A DNA stretch of 64,000 nt from Lactarius indigo (lineage: Eukaryota > Basidiomycota > Agaricomycetes > Russulales > Russulaceae): the NCBI GenBank assembly GCA_025766275.1, contig JAFKAC010000039.1:248001-312000 (forward strand), given 5' to 3'. The notes under the pieces were generated by a model. It had not been told where the DNA came from, ran no database searches, and saw nothing but the letters and a program-made list of their open reading frames with translations. This document shows positions 10,009 through 19,500 of the stretch, one piece after another; the stretch's first letter is position 1, and each line of letters opens with the position of its first letter. A program made the translations under genes and the position numbers.

Positions 10009-10030
10009 ACCCATCGGCCTGGGTGAGGGC
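9990..10030 (+). promoter_or_regulatory. ME1 gag-pol -1 ribosomal frameshift signal
   Basis: The heptamer GGGTTTT (9990-9996) is in the gag frame as G GGT TTT, a canonical X XXY YYZ slippery site. Six bases later a hairpin can form at 10003-10030: GCC pairs with GGC and ACCCA with TGGGT around a TCGGCC loop. The gag stop TGA lies in the 5' arm. The pol frame is -1 relative to gag and contiguous from GGG TTT TCG. The same signal is present in ME2, ME3 and ME4. Confidence 0.85.
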
Positions 10031-13000
10031 TCTAAATTGTAATTCTGTAATCATGACACGCTTTCGTTCTCTTCGAATTCCAGTCTCGATACGCACGAAT
10101 TACCGAATGGCCGACATAAGAGTACTGGTAGACTCCGGAGCTACCGACAACTTCATGAACCCACGATTCATAAAGAAAATGGGCATTGGTACACAGCCCC
10201 TGGCGCAGCCACGAAAAATCTGGAACATCGACCAGACGGAAAATAAAGCTGGGTCCATCACTCACTATACCGATCTCGATGTATACGCCAAAGGATACCA
10301 TAGGACGATGCGGTTCCTCGTCACGGACTTAGGAACCGAAGAAATTGTGCTGGGATACCCATGGCTGGCCACCTATGAACCAACTATTAACTGGCGCGAC
10401 GCGGCAATACACGAGGACATTATGCCAGTGGTGATTAGTACGCAGGACAGTTTCCATCAGCATACTATCATCGCCGCCACCCTCACTAATGACCAAAAAG
10501 AGGAAATCGCCGAGGAACTGGACGAAGAAAGCGTACATCTACGCGCTACCACGTCCACCGAGCTAGCAATCCAGGCAAAGAAAGAAGAACCGCCCGTAGA
10601 ACTACCAGCGGTCTATCAAGCGTTCCGACAGCTCTTCAGCGAAGAAGCGTCCCAACGCTTCCCTCCTCCAAGGCCATGGGATCATGCCATCGACTTCAAA
10701 CCAAATGCGCCGTCAGCTATAGACTGCAAAATATACCCATTGACACAAGAAGAGGAGGGCAAGCTCAAAGAATTTCTGGACGAAAAACTTAAGCAAGGAT
10801 ATTTGCGCCCTTCGATCTCCCCGTACGCGTCCTCATTTTTCTTCATTAAAAAGAAGGACGGAAAACTACGCCCGGTACAGGACTATCGGGTGATTAACTC
10901 TCACACCATACGCAACCAATATCCCCTTCCCCTCATTCAAGACCTCATCTACGACCTCAGTAACGCGCACATTTACACCAAACTCGACATCCGTTGGGGA
11001 TATAACAACATTCGTATCCGGGACGGCGACCAGGAGAAGGCGGCCTTCAAAACCAAATTTGGCCTCTTCGAGCCGACAGTCATGTTCTTCGGCCTCACAA
11101 ACTCGCCCGCGACTTTCCAAACAATGATGAACCACATTTACCGGGACACAATCGCGAAACACGAACTCCGCGGCACCATCATCCGAGTATATATGGACGA
11201 TATTGGGATTGCGACGCGTGAGGGTCACGACTCCGCAGACCATGTCGCGGCGGTTATGGACGTTCTTCGCGTCGCTCAGGAGCACGATCTTTACTTCAAA
11301 CTTGAGAAGTGCCTTTTCCACCAACCTCGGATGGATTACCTGGGGGTAATCCTTGAAAAGGGGGTAACTCGCATGGACCCGGTAAAAGTTCGCGGTATCA
11401 AGGACTGGCCGACACCAACTAAAGTCAGGGACGTACGCTCTTTCTTGGGCTTCTGTAACTTTTACCGCTTATTCATCCGAGGTTTCGCCACACACGCCCG
11501 ACCATTAAATCGACTTACAAGAAAAGATGCCGAATGGCGATGGACAGAAGAAGAGGACCACGCATTCAAAACCCTCAAACGTCTTGTAACCGAGGAGCCA
11601 GTGTTGGCACACCCCAACCTACAAGAACAATTTGAGTTGGAGGTCGACGCCTCCGGGTTTGCGGTGGGTGCAGTCCTCCTACAACGAAAAAGTGACGGGC
11701 GCAAGCACCCAATAGGATACTACTCTGCAACGCTAAGCGAAGCAGAACGCAACTACGACATTTACGACCTAGAACTCCTTGCCATCGTAAAGGCTCTCCG
11801 ACACTGGCGCCCCCTACTCGCAGGATCCCCACACAAGATCAAGATATTCTCAGATCATTTAAACCTGCAGTATTGGAAGACGCCGCAAAAGATTAGCCGA
11901 AGGGTCGCCCGAGAAGTATTGGAGTTGATGGAATACGACTTCGAAATCCATCATATCAAAGGAAAAAACAATGGCCGAGCGGATGCGTTATCGAGACGAC
12001 CGGACTACGACCAGGGAGAAGAAGATAACCAAGGTGTGGTTGTCCTACCTCCGGAAGTCTTCGTACGAGCCACTAACGTCGCGCGTGCGCTGGAAATACA
12101 TCCCATGATGCAACAACCGAGACGACGACAAGACCCTGCCATAATCAAGACGTGGATTGATGCCCATCGCCTCAAAAAAATAGAAGGAGAATGGTACAAG
12201 GATGGACGACTGGTGGTTACGGGACCAATGACGGCGCACAGGGCCATCATACAGGACCATCACGACCTACCAGTACATGGACACCCCGGAATAAGCAGGA
12301 CACAACGAATCGTAGAACGACACTACTGGTGGCCAAGCATTCGCCGAGATGTATATGAGTACGTCACAGGATGTGCTGACTGCCAGCGAAATAAGGTCAA
12401 CACTCGACCCACTCGCGCCCCATTACACCCAATCACCCCAGCTACGGACGCTCCCCCTTTCCACACTATTGCCCTAGACTTCATCACCAAATTACCGACC
12501 TCGCGGTCGTATGACAGCATCTTGACCGTTACGGACCACGACTGCAGCAAGGCCTCCATATTCATCCCATGTAACGAGGAGGTGACAGCAGAGGGGACCG
12601 CCGTTCTGTATGTCAATCACGTATTCAAGCGATTCGGACTACCGCGTAAAATTATCAGTGACCGCGACCCCCGATTCACCTCCAAATTCACACGGGAAGT
12701 GTGCCGTATACTAGGCATCCAACAAAATATTTCAACAGCCTACCATCCACGCACGGACGGGCAGTCCGAGCGAACCAATCAGTGGCTCGAGCAATATCTG
12801 CGATTCTGGGCTAACGAGCGTCAAGATAACTGGGCGGAATACCTCCCCATAGCAGAATTCGCTCACAACAACTGGCCCCATGAACACACGAAACAATCAC
12901 CGTTCATGCTTCTCATGGGATACAACCCGACGGCTGATTGGACGGATAAGCCATCCCCTATTCCAAACGTGATCACAAGGCTGACACAACTGAAAGAAGC

Positions 13001-14729
13001 GCGTCAACTCGCGCAAACCCTTATCAAAAAGGCACAAGACAGCTGGATCCGACATAAAAACACCCCACGGTATCGGATCGGCGACCAGGTATGGTTAGAG
13101 GGGAAACACTTACAAACTAATCAACCCACGGCGAAGCTGGCGGCGCGACGCCACGGACCATTTAAAGTGACTCAGGTGATGTCCCCTTATAACTATCGAC
13201 TTGAGCTTCCCACGCAGTGGAGCATCCATCCAGTGTTTCACATCGATCTTCTCACGCCATACAAAAGCACGACCATGCATGGCGAGAACTTCCCACGACC
13301 ACCACCGGATCTGGTGGAAGGAGAGGAAGAATACGAAGTCGAAGCTATTCTGGACTCACGGCATTTCGGCCGCCGCAAGAAACTCCAATACCTCATCAAA
13401 TGGAAGGGGTATCCGGACTCGGAGAATCAGTGGGTCGATAAGGATGACGTATTTGCCCCAGACGCGATAGAGGAGTACCAAACGGGCCGAGCGACTATAC
13501 GCCATCTTAAAAGCCAGTTCGAAGACGGTCAGGGAGAGTATCACTCCCATCTCCGCTCCTCTCGTACTTCTATGCCCACTTCTCCTCTCAGACATGTCAC
13601 CACGGCGATCCTCCTCGACCAAGTCGCACAAGACGCCGCCAACCTCATCGAAAACGACGAAGAAACCGTGGTTCCACAGGTCCAGCTCACTCCGTACACA
13701 CCTGCAAACATGCGACCGGGGCATATCACCGCTCAAGAATGGGCTAATGTCCTACAGAGGTTCCCCGACCCGACTCGCCAGCCCGACGACGAGCAGCAGC
13801 ATGCCATCCCTCACATCTTCCGAGACGACGACGGCAATCGAGAACCCATTGCCGTCATCCCCCCGGGTGACGACCTTATCGGCACGCGGGGAATTCTCCC
13901 TGCCGACCGTCCCCTCGAAGACCCAACTGGAGTTAGAAGCAGCGGAGGACTGGCGGAGGACGGCGAAGGAGTGGGCCGACGAACAACTGCGCTTAGCGCA
14001 GAGGAGGTTGAGCGAGTTGCGGCAGCGCAGGCAGCGTTCCCTCACGACGAGGCTCACGCTGACGACGAGGATTACTACCCGGTCAGACACCCCCTCCTTC
14101 GAACGCACAGCCACCCTACTAATCCCCGAATCACCCCATGGCTCGTTCACACCGACGGAACCGCCATGTCTCGAGGACGTGTGCGACTGCCCGGCGTCGC
14201 ATTTCACACCCCCATCACGCACGACGACGACCCTGCGCAGGTCCTTGCGCCTGAAGGGTTCCGGGCGAATCGACAGCCCCATTACATTCACTTCCCCATC
14301 ACCGGACCCGATGGCGTAGAAAGGAACGCCAGTCATGTGCAGATCGTAGGAGGTGCGAACCCATTTGTACTAGGGCTCATCCCCGGCTCCCCCCATCTCT
14401 ACGGCAAACCCCTCTACGCCCATCCAATGCTATCGGCAGCGGGACGCGCCTTCATCGCCCACGAGGACTTAGTCATCCTCGCCTCTGATAAGATCACGGA
14501 CCGCGCACTGAACCGCATCGGGGATGAGTCCCTGACTGCGGAAGTGACACGCTACCGCGCAGCCGCGTACGAAGAAGAGCGGCTCGCGGCCCGCATTCGT
14601 CAACTCCAGGCCATGCGGTTGTCGGCGAGGGACGACAAGAGGGACTGTATCTACCGGTTGGAACGGGCCAATGTTTTTGAGAGGATTAGCGACGAGCAGT
14701 CTACGTGGACGGCGCGAGACTTTCGGTGA
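9990..14729 (+). CDS. pol: ME1 Pol: protease, reverse transcriptase, RNase H, integrase, chromodomain plus long C-terminal extension
   Basis: Made as a Gag-Pol fusion by -1 frameshifting. In order: retropepsin-like protease (VDSGATDNFM), reverse transcriptase (active site YMDD at 11190-11201), RNase H (ELEVDASGFAVGAVLL, YDLELLAIVKAL), integrase with an HHCC zinc site (HGHPGI, CADCQRNK), the core D,D,E (IALDFITKLP, ISDRDPRF, TDGQSERTNQ) and a GPF-type module, then a chromodomain (YEVEAILDSRHFGRRKKLQY, WKGYPDSENQWVDKDDVF). After the chromodomain come another ~420 aa, unusual for this group, with a block shared with family 2 (PEGFRANR, YIHFPI, PFVLGL, LYGKPLYA). A +1-frame ORF overlaps this extension. 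Confidence 0.95.
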   Translation, partial: GFSERLNPSAWVRALNCNSVIMTRFRSLRIPVSIRTNYRMADIRVLVDSGATDNFMNPRFIKKMGIGTQPLAQPRKIWNIDQTENKAGSITHYTDLDVYAKGYHRTMRFLVTDLGTEEIVLGYPWLATYEPTINWRDAAIHEDIMPVVISTQDSFHQHTIIAATLTNDQKEEIAEELDEESVHLRATTSTELAIQAKKEEPPVELPAVYQAFRQLFSEEASQRFPPPRPWDHAIDFKPNAPSAIDCKIYPLTQEEEGKLKEFLDEKLKQGYLRPSISPYASSFFFIKKKDGKLRPVQDYRVINSHTIRNQYPLPLIQDLIYDLSNAHIYTKLDIRWGYNNIRIRDGDQEKAAFKTKFGLFEPTVMFFGLTNSPATFQTMMNHIYRDTIAKHELRGTIIRVYMDDIGIATREGHDSADHVAAVMDVLRVAQEHDLYFKLEKCLFHQPRMDYLGVILEKGVTRMDPVKVRGIKDWPTPTKVRDVRSFLGFCNFYRLFIRGFATHARPLNRLTRKDAEWRWTEEEDHAFKTLKRLVTEEPVLAHPNLQEQFELEVDASGFAVGAVLLQRKSDGRKHPIGYYSATLSEAERNYDIYDLELLAIVKALRHWRPLLAGSPHKIKIFSDHLNLQYWKTPQKISRRVAREVLELMEYDFEIHHIKGKNNGRADALSRRPDYDQGEEDNQGVVVLPPEVFVRATNVARALEIHPMMQQPRRRQDPAIIKTWIDAHRLKKIEGEWYKDGRLVVTGPMTAHRAIIQDHHDLPVHGHPGISRTQRIVERHYWWPSIRRDVYEYVTGCADCQRNKVNTRPTRAPLHPITPATDAPPFHTIALDFITKLPTSRSYDSILTVTDHDCSKASIFIPCNEEVTAEGTAVLYVNHVFKRFGLPRKIISDRDPRFTSKFTREVCRILGIQQNISTAYHPRTDGQSERTNQWLEQYLRFWANERQDNWAEYLPIAEFAHNNWPHEHTKQSPFMLLMGYNPTADWTDKPSPIPNVITRLTQLKEARQLAQTLIKKAQDSWIRHKNTPRYRIGDQVWLEGKHLQTNQPTAKLAARRHGPFKVTQVMSPYNYRLELPTQWSIHPVFHIDLLTPYKSTTMHGENFPRPPPDLVEGEEEYEVEAILDSRHFGRRKKLQYLIKWKGYPDSENQWVDKDDVFAPDAIEEYQTGRATIRHLKSQFEDGQGEYHSHLRSSRTSMPTSPLRHVTTAILLDQVAQDAANLIENDEETVVPQVQLTPYTPANMRPGHITAQEWANVLQRFPDPTRQPDDEQQHAIPHIFRDDDGNREPIAVIPPGDDLIGTRGILPADRPLEDPTGVRSSGGLAEDGEGVGRRTTALSAEEVERVAAAQAAFPHDEAHADDEDYYPVRHPLLRTHSHPTNPRITPWLVHTDGTAMSRGRVRLPGVAFHTPITHDDDPAQVLAPEGFRANRQPHYIHFPITGPDGVERNASHVQIVGGANPFVLGLIPGSPHLYGKPLYAHPMLSAAGRAFIAHEDLVILASDKITDRALNRIGDESLTAEVTRYRAAAYEEERLAARIRQLQAMRLSARDDKRDCIYRLERANVFERISDEQSTWTARDFR
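11333..11365 (+). promoter_or_regulatory. ME1 putative central polypurine tract with hairpin
   Basis: Inside the RT coding region, GGATTACCTGGGGGTAATCC (11333-11352) is a perfect 8-bp stem with a TGGG loop. It is followed at 11354 by TGAAAAGGGGGT, the same 12 bases as the 3' polypurine tract at 14746. The site lies at 49.7% of the element length. All 32 bases are identical in ME2-ME4 although neighbouring codons differ at many synonymous positions. A second plus-strand primer is inferred, as known for lentiviruses and Ty1. Confidence 0.6.
13594..14319 (+). CDS. ME1 overlapping ORF in the +1 frame of pol (241 aa)
   Basis: Starts at ATG 13594 and is open for 241 codons within the pol C-terminal extension. 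The product is Ser/Thr/Pro-rich at the N-terminus, then has a helical, charged segment (EDWRRTAKEWADEQLRLAQR) and ends RLKGSGRIDSPITFTSPSP. The family-2 elements have a 267-codon ORF in the same place and frame. The helical segment aligns to theirs without gaps over the conserved W, TA, W, EQL and A, whereas the pol frame is poorly conserved there. No known function; it could be a shadow of biased composition. Confidence 0.45.
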   Translation: MSPRRSSSTKSHKTPPTSSKTTKKPWFHRSSSLRTHLQTCDRGISPLKNGLMSYRGSPTRLASPTTSSSMPSLTSSETTTAIENPLPSSPRVTTLSARGEFSLPTVPSKTQLELEAAEDWRRTAKEWADEQLRLAQRRLSELRQRRQRSLTTRLTLTTRITTRSDTPSFERTATLLIPESPHGSFTPTEPPCLEDVCDCPASHFTPPSRTTTTLRRSLRLKGSGRIDSPITFTSPSPDPMA

Positions 14730-14745
14730 GTCTGGGGTCTCACGT

Positions 14746-14759
14746 TGAAAAGGGGGTGA
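14746..14759 (+). promoter_or_regulatory. ME1 3' polypurine tract
   Basis: TGAAAAGGGGGTGA immediately before the 3' LTR, the usual plus-strand primer position. Confidence 0.85.
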
Positions 14760-15216
14760 TGTTACGGTTGTCCGCACGGAACCCTTACTGTACCGGTTGT
14801 GGCTACGGCTGTAAGGTATATTAGTCACGGACTCGGGGTTTACGGTAGGAGTTAGGCGTTGAAGGATGACTCGATCCTAGTACAGGTAGTAGTAGTAGTA
14901 GGATTGCGGTACTTACGCGATACGTTGGACGCTACGATACGGTGACTCATAGCAGCGCTTGAAAGCCTGCTCTTCTTGTATTTAAGGTAGCTGCGGAAGA
15001 CCAAGATACGCCATCTTGGTCTTCTTCAATCGTCACTTCTTGTCTCTTCTCTTTCGAACTACGAGCTTCGCTTCTCAGAGGAAGCTGTCTATATTCACCA
15101 GTGTCTTCGAGCATCTGGAGCCTGCCTTCGTGCCATACGCCATCGTGCGTGATTAGCTAAGTCGTCAAGTCGCCTTGTCCAAGCTCAAGTCGAGCTAACG
15201 TCGTGACGGCGTTACA
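14760..15216 (+). repeat. ME1 3' LTR
   Basis: 457 bp, read base by base as identical to the 5' LTR at 7540-7996. Confidence 0.95.
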
Positions 15217-15282
15217 CCTCTTCTCTGTAGCATCTTCTAGTTGTTTTCTTGTTACTTTCTTGCTTAGTTGTGTCCTTGCCAT
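15217..15282 (-). CDS. Pogo transposase, 5' coding fragment cut off by the Ty3 insertion
   Basis: The ATG at 15282 opens MARTQLSKKVTRKQLEDATE, and the frame continues into codons at 7534 once ME1 and one copy of its target duplication are removed. An in-frame ATG further upstream (15375) exists, but MARTQ is the more likely start. The five bases 15217-15221 (CCTCT on plus) repeat at 7535-7539. Confidence 0.8.
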
Positions 15283-15755
15283 GTCCCGAGCGCCTGAGCC
15301 CAAATGGAATGAGTGCAGTGGAAGCGTCACTGCTCTGGTAATCTTTCCATTCCCGAGATGCCGGCCCATCTTCAAAAGGAGCTTGAATTCACATCACGTC
15401 TCCATCACACTCTGGGACACTTTTCGTGTTTTTCCCTTCTGCAAGCTGATCGCATCAGCCTGGTGAGTCAAAAATTGCCATAGGAAATGTTCTTTATATG
15501 CCCTAACACCCTAGCCCTGCAGATCTTAATTTTTTTTGGAAGATCGTTGGGATCTGTGCACATAGAAACCTCTTGAAAACGACCACCTTACCTTTTTGTT
15601 TACTTTCCCTTTGTATTCACCAATAGATTCCCTTTTTTTTTTTCTGATCATGTATCTACACAACCTACTGTACATAGTGTAATTTTTTTGGGCTTAAAGG
15701 ATGTCGGGAAAGCAGCGATCTATCCCAATCTCTGAGATTTGCACAACAATGGGCA

Positions 15756-15779
15756 TTTGCAATAGCCCGTATGTGATAG
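15756..15779 (-). repeat. Right terminal inverted repeat of the pogo element
   Basis: Inverted partner of 4727-4750, followed by TA at 15780-15781. The MITE copy 2 starts 34 bases further on. Confidence 0.85.
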
Positions 15780-15815
15780 TACATCTCACTTTCGCATGCG
15801 CTGCTAGCGCTTGCC

Positions 15816-16109
15816 TTACAGCTGGTTCCATAACGATTGTCCCCTGGTGACCAAATTTTGGACATAGGCGAGGTTTGAATTGGTAACTCCGCCACCGAGA
15901 TGGCACAGCTCTCGAGCGCAGCAATACAGATAACCATTCCATAACCCCAATTGTTACACGATAACTATTCTATAACCTTAATTCTGTGAGATAACCTGAT
16001 TTCCTGAGAATTTCTCCCTCGACTTAATTATGAATCCCGCTCTCGAGTTTTGGATGGCCGACTATGTTCTCAAAATGGCAGGGGACAATCGCTATGGAAC
16101 CAGCTGTAA
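15816..16109 (-). mobile_element. MITE copy 2 (294 bp)
   Basis: Inverted relative to the copy at 1221-1513 and nearly identical to it, with complete TIRs (TTACAGCTGG...CCAGCTGTAA). It lies 34 bases outside the pogo right end. No coding capacity. Confidence 0.8.
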
Positions 16110-16531
16110 CATCATGAAAAGTAGACGGATACAAAAACTCTAATACCAAAATTCAGCGCGAAAAACGGGTCATACATTAGCTAATACCAGGAAACTCAAG
16201 CAAATATACGCTGAGAATACAAGACAACAAATGGAACAGCGACCATGTAATAGTATGGTAATGGACTCGGCGGACTGTAGCGATATGCGCACAATCCGCG
16301 TCCCAACGAGAGGTTCGGATTTGGGCCGCCGGCATTTGCCTTAAGAATGGTGAGCATACGGTACCGTAACTCTAAGTTTCGGCGCAAACTGCAGGTCGTG
16401 CATGCCATTCGTCGGGAAGTCCCATATCGCACAGTGAAAATCCTTTTGAGTAGGTGACACCGTGTTCTATATCGATCACAAGGGTTTAAATATAACACCG
16501 GCAGAACATTTGAGTTGGTACTGACCTGATA
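16110..16531. other. 3' flank of gene B
   Basis: No gene. Patches resemble the 3' flank of gene D (26150-26390), for example the phrases CGGCGCAAAYTRCAG and CTCCTTTTGAG-like, so the two genes were duplicated together with their 3' regions. Confidence 0.45.
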
Positions 16532-19500
16532 TTAGTATCCATAGAGCAGGCCCATCAACGCTACTCCGAGGACCCGCCGTTCTCGTCCGATGGAGTATTC
16601 TGATGGCGAGCGTTTCATTTCTTCCCTCATGCTCTCCCGTACGATATTGAATGGGACTTTTCCCTCTTTGTTCTCTACATTTAGATCCGCACCACCCTTG
16701 AGAAGAATCCAAGCGACTTCGAGCGACACAAGACGCGATGCTAGGTGTAAGGGAGTTTCGTGGTCGTTGTCTGCTGCGTTCACGTCCGCACCACGCTCCA
16801 TTAAAAGCTGTGAAACACCGAAACCGTCTTCGTAAGGGTAGTGCTCCTCGTATTCCAATACTCGATGCAGTGGGGTCCGGCCCCGGTTGTCCCCCGCGTT
16901 GACATTCGCGCCATGATCGAGGAGCATCCGCACGAACTCGAGTCCCAGAAAGTAAGACGCCAAATGTAGTGGAGTCTCTTGGTCGTTGTCTGCTGCGTTC
17001 ACGTCCGCGCCGCGTTCTAGTAATAGCTGTGAAATGCGGAAATGACGTTCGTTGTAATAGAAGGCTTGGCCATAGTAGGGTTGTGATGCCAAGTGTGATA
17101 CTTGGTGTAACGGGGTCTGATCCTGGTTGTTTTTCGCATTGACATTTGCGCCATGGTCGAGAAGAACCCACACCAACTCGAGGTTCACATTGCGGGATGC
17201 CAAATGTAAGGGGGTTTCGTCGTCCTTGTCCCGTGTGTTCACGTCCACACCATGCTCGGCTAATAGCCGTGCAACACGGATACGACCTTCGATGTTATAA
17301 TCGGGTTGAAACACTTGGTGAAAAGGGGTCTGTCCCTGGCTATTCTCTGCATGGAAATCCGCACCACGGTCGAGGAGCATCTGCACCAACTCAAAGTGCG
17401 ACTCGCTACATGCCAGATGTAATGGGGTTTCGTGGGTGTCATCTCGTGCATCCACATCCGCACCGTGCTCTACTAATAGCTGTGCAGCGCAGAGAGAGGT
17501 GTAAGTATTTGAATGTATTGCTCGGTGCAATGGGGTTTGACCATGGCTGTTCTTCGCATTGAGGTCCGCGCCATTGTCAAGGAGAACCCGCACCGACTCG
17601 GGGTCCAAACCACGGGATGCCAAATGTAATGGAGTTTCGTGGTCCTCGTCTGGCATATTAACGTCCGCACCGCGCTCTACTAATAGCAGTGTAACCCTAA
17701 AACGATCTTGGGACTGCTGGGATTGTGATACTTGGTGCAACGGGGTCTGACCCCGGCTGTTCTTTGCATTGACATTCACACCAAGGTCAAGGAGAGCCTG
17801 CACCAGCTCGAAGCGTAGATTTAAGGATGCCAGATGTAACGGTGTATTGTGGTCCTCGTCTTGTATATTCACGTCTGCACCACGTTCTACTAATAGCCGT
17901 GCAACATGATCTTGGGAGAAACGCAGGGATTGTGGTACTTGGTGTAATGGGGTCTGACCCCGGCTGTCCTTCGCATTGACATTTGCACCATGGTCGAGGA
18001 GAATCGACACCGAATCGAGGCACAACTCGTAGGACGCGAGATGTAGTGGGGTTTTATGCGCCTTGTCCCGTGTGTTCACATCCGCGCCATGTTCGACCAA
18101 CAGCTGTGCAATATTGACAAGATCCCTCGAATGAAAAATATCGCCGAAGTAAGAATTGTTTGTAGACAGTCCGAGTCGGTGAAATGGTGTCTGTCCCTGG
18201 ATGTTCTCCGCGTTGACATACGCGCCATGATTGAGGAGCACCGAGGCAACTTCGAAGTTCCACGTAAGCGATGCATTATGTAATGCAGTTTCGTCCTTGT
18301 TGTCTCGGGAATTCACTTCCGCGCCGTGGTCTAGTAACAGTTGAGCGAGCCTGGATCGATTGCCTTCGCTCCATTGATGTGTTGATTCCGCTACCAGGTG
18401 CAGCGGAGTCTTTCCGTCAACATTCCGGGAATTAACGTCCACTCCACGTTGAAGTAGCATCTGAGCCACGCCGATGTTCCCCCGAGCTGCGGCCAGATGT
18501 AGCGGAGTCAAGAGGTGGTACATTTTTCCAGCGGCATTTACATCCGCACCGTGTTTGAGCAGGAACTGCGCCGCGCCGACTGCCAAGTCGTTGGTCCATC
18601 CAACTACTATGTGTAGTGGAGTCCGTCCATCTATTCCTTGAGCGCTGACGTTAGCGCCGTGCTGAAATAAGAGCTCTGCGACTTGGAAATATCCTTGGCT
18701 TAGTGCTGCGACCAGCGGGTAGTCATGTTTGCCGCCAATAGCATTTATTTGCCGTGGGTGTTTCTTGACGAGGTACTCGACGAGGTCATAGAACCCACAA
18801 AGCGCGGAATAGTATAAGGGTTCCGCAGTACCCCACCATGGGGACCCAAATACGTACCGACGCAAGTACGGGGGTAATGGCTCGTCTATGTTATATACCT
18901 GAACCCACGCTGAAAAATGTGGCTTGTCCAGGTCAAAGAGTGTCTTCATTCCGCTCATAATGTGTGACGATATGTTTCCGACCCGTGAATGAGAAACCCA
19001 GTATTTGGCAGCATACTCAGCGAGAGGAATGCTCCTGGCATTCCAACTGTGGATGCGATCGTCCAAACGGAGTAAAACTCCAAGGGATGCCTGGGCAAGG
19101 GTCATGTGCGCAGTTTCAGGGAGAATGTAGTAGTGCGAGATATCTTCACTAGAGGCGGCAAGACGATCCGATGTAAGAAATTCTTTGACCGAAAAATGCG
19201 AAAATTGGACGACTCGAGAACCGCTGCCGTCGACGATGGTAATCAAACTCGGACACGCAGAGAGTAACTCTTGTTCTTGATCCTCCAACCGCGAATCCGC
19301 ATCCAGTGTCGGGACTTCTCCCTCGATCGCATCTGGGTCCGAAGTAAGGATCTCCGCAAGTTCGTCAACGCGAAGGGGTCGAATAGCCACGACCAGGCAT
19401 TGGAGCAAGCGCTGGACATGAGTTCGGTTGGTTTTGTGAATCCCCTTCAGGATCCGCTCATAGGTCGAGTCCAAGCTGTCCGGTAGTTCATTTACAAACT

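Larger units (their letters stand above)
7540..15216 (+). mobile_element. ME1: complete Ty3/gypsy chromovirus (Tf1/sushi type, family 1)
   Basis: 7677 bp, bounded by two 457-bp LTRs with TG...CA ends and a 5-bp target duplication CCTCT (7535-7539 and 15217-15221). Order: LTR, self-primer binding site, gag, pol in the -1 frame, polypurine tract, LTR. Both ORFs are open and the LTRs look identical on direct reading, so it is probably a recent, possibly active copy. It sits inside the first exon of the pogo transposase. Confidence 0.95.
4727..15779 (-). mobile_element. Pogo/Tigger-type DNA transposon, carrying a nested Ty3 element
   Basis: The two ends are inverted repeats: CTATCACGTACGGGCTATTG at 4727 and the reverse complement of CTATCACATACGGGCTATTG ending at 15779, matching 23 of 24 positions. 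Both are flanked by TA (4725-4726 and 15780-15781), the target duplication expected for the Tc1/mariner/pogo superfamily. Subtracting the nested Ty3 element and its 5-bp duplication leaves about 3.37 kb, a normal size for an autonomous pogo-type element. The only gene is the minus-strand transposase. About 470 bases (15283-15755) upstream of its start, and the 4751-5128 stretch beyond its stop, hold nothing else recognisable. Confidence 0.85.
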
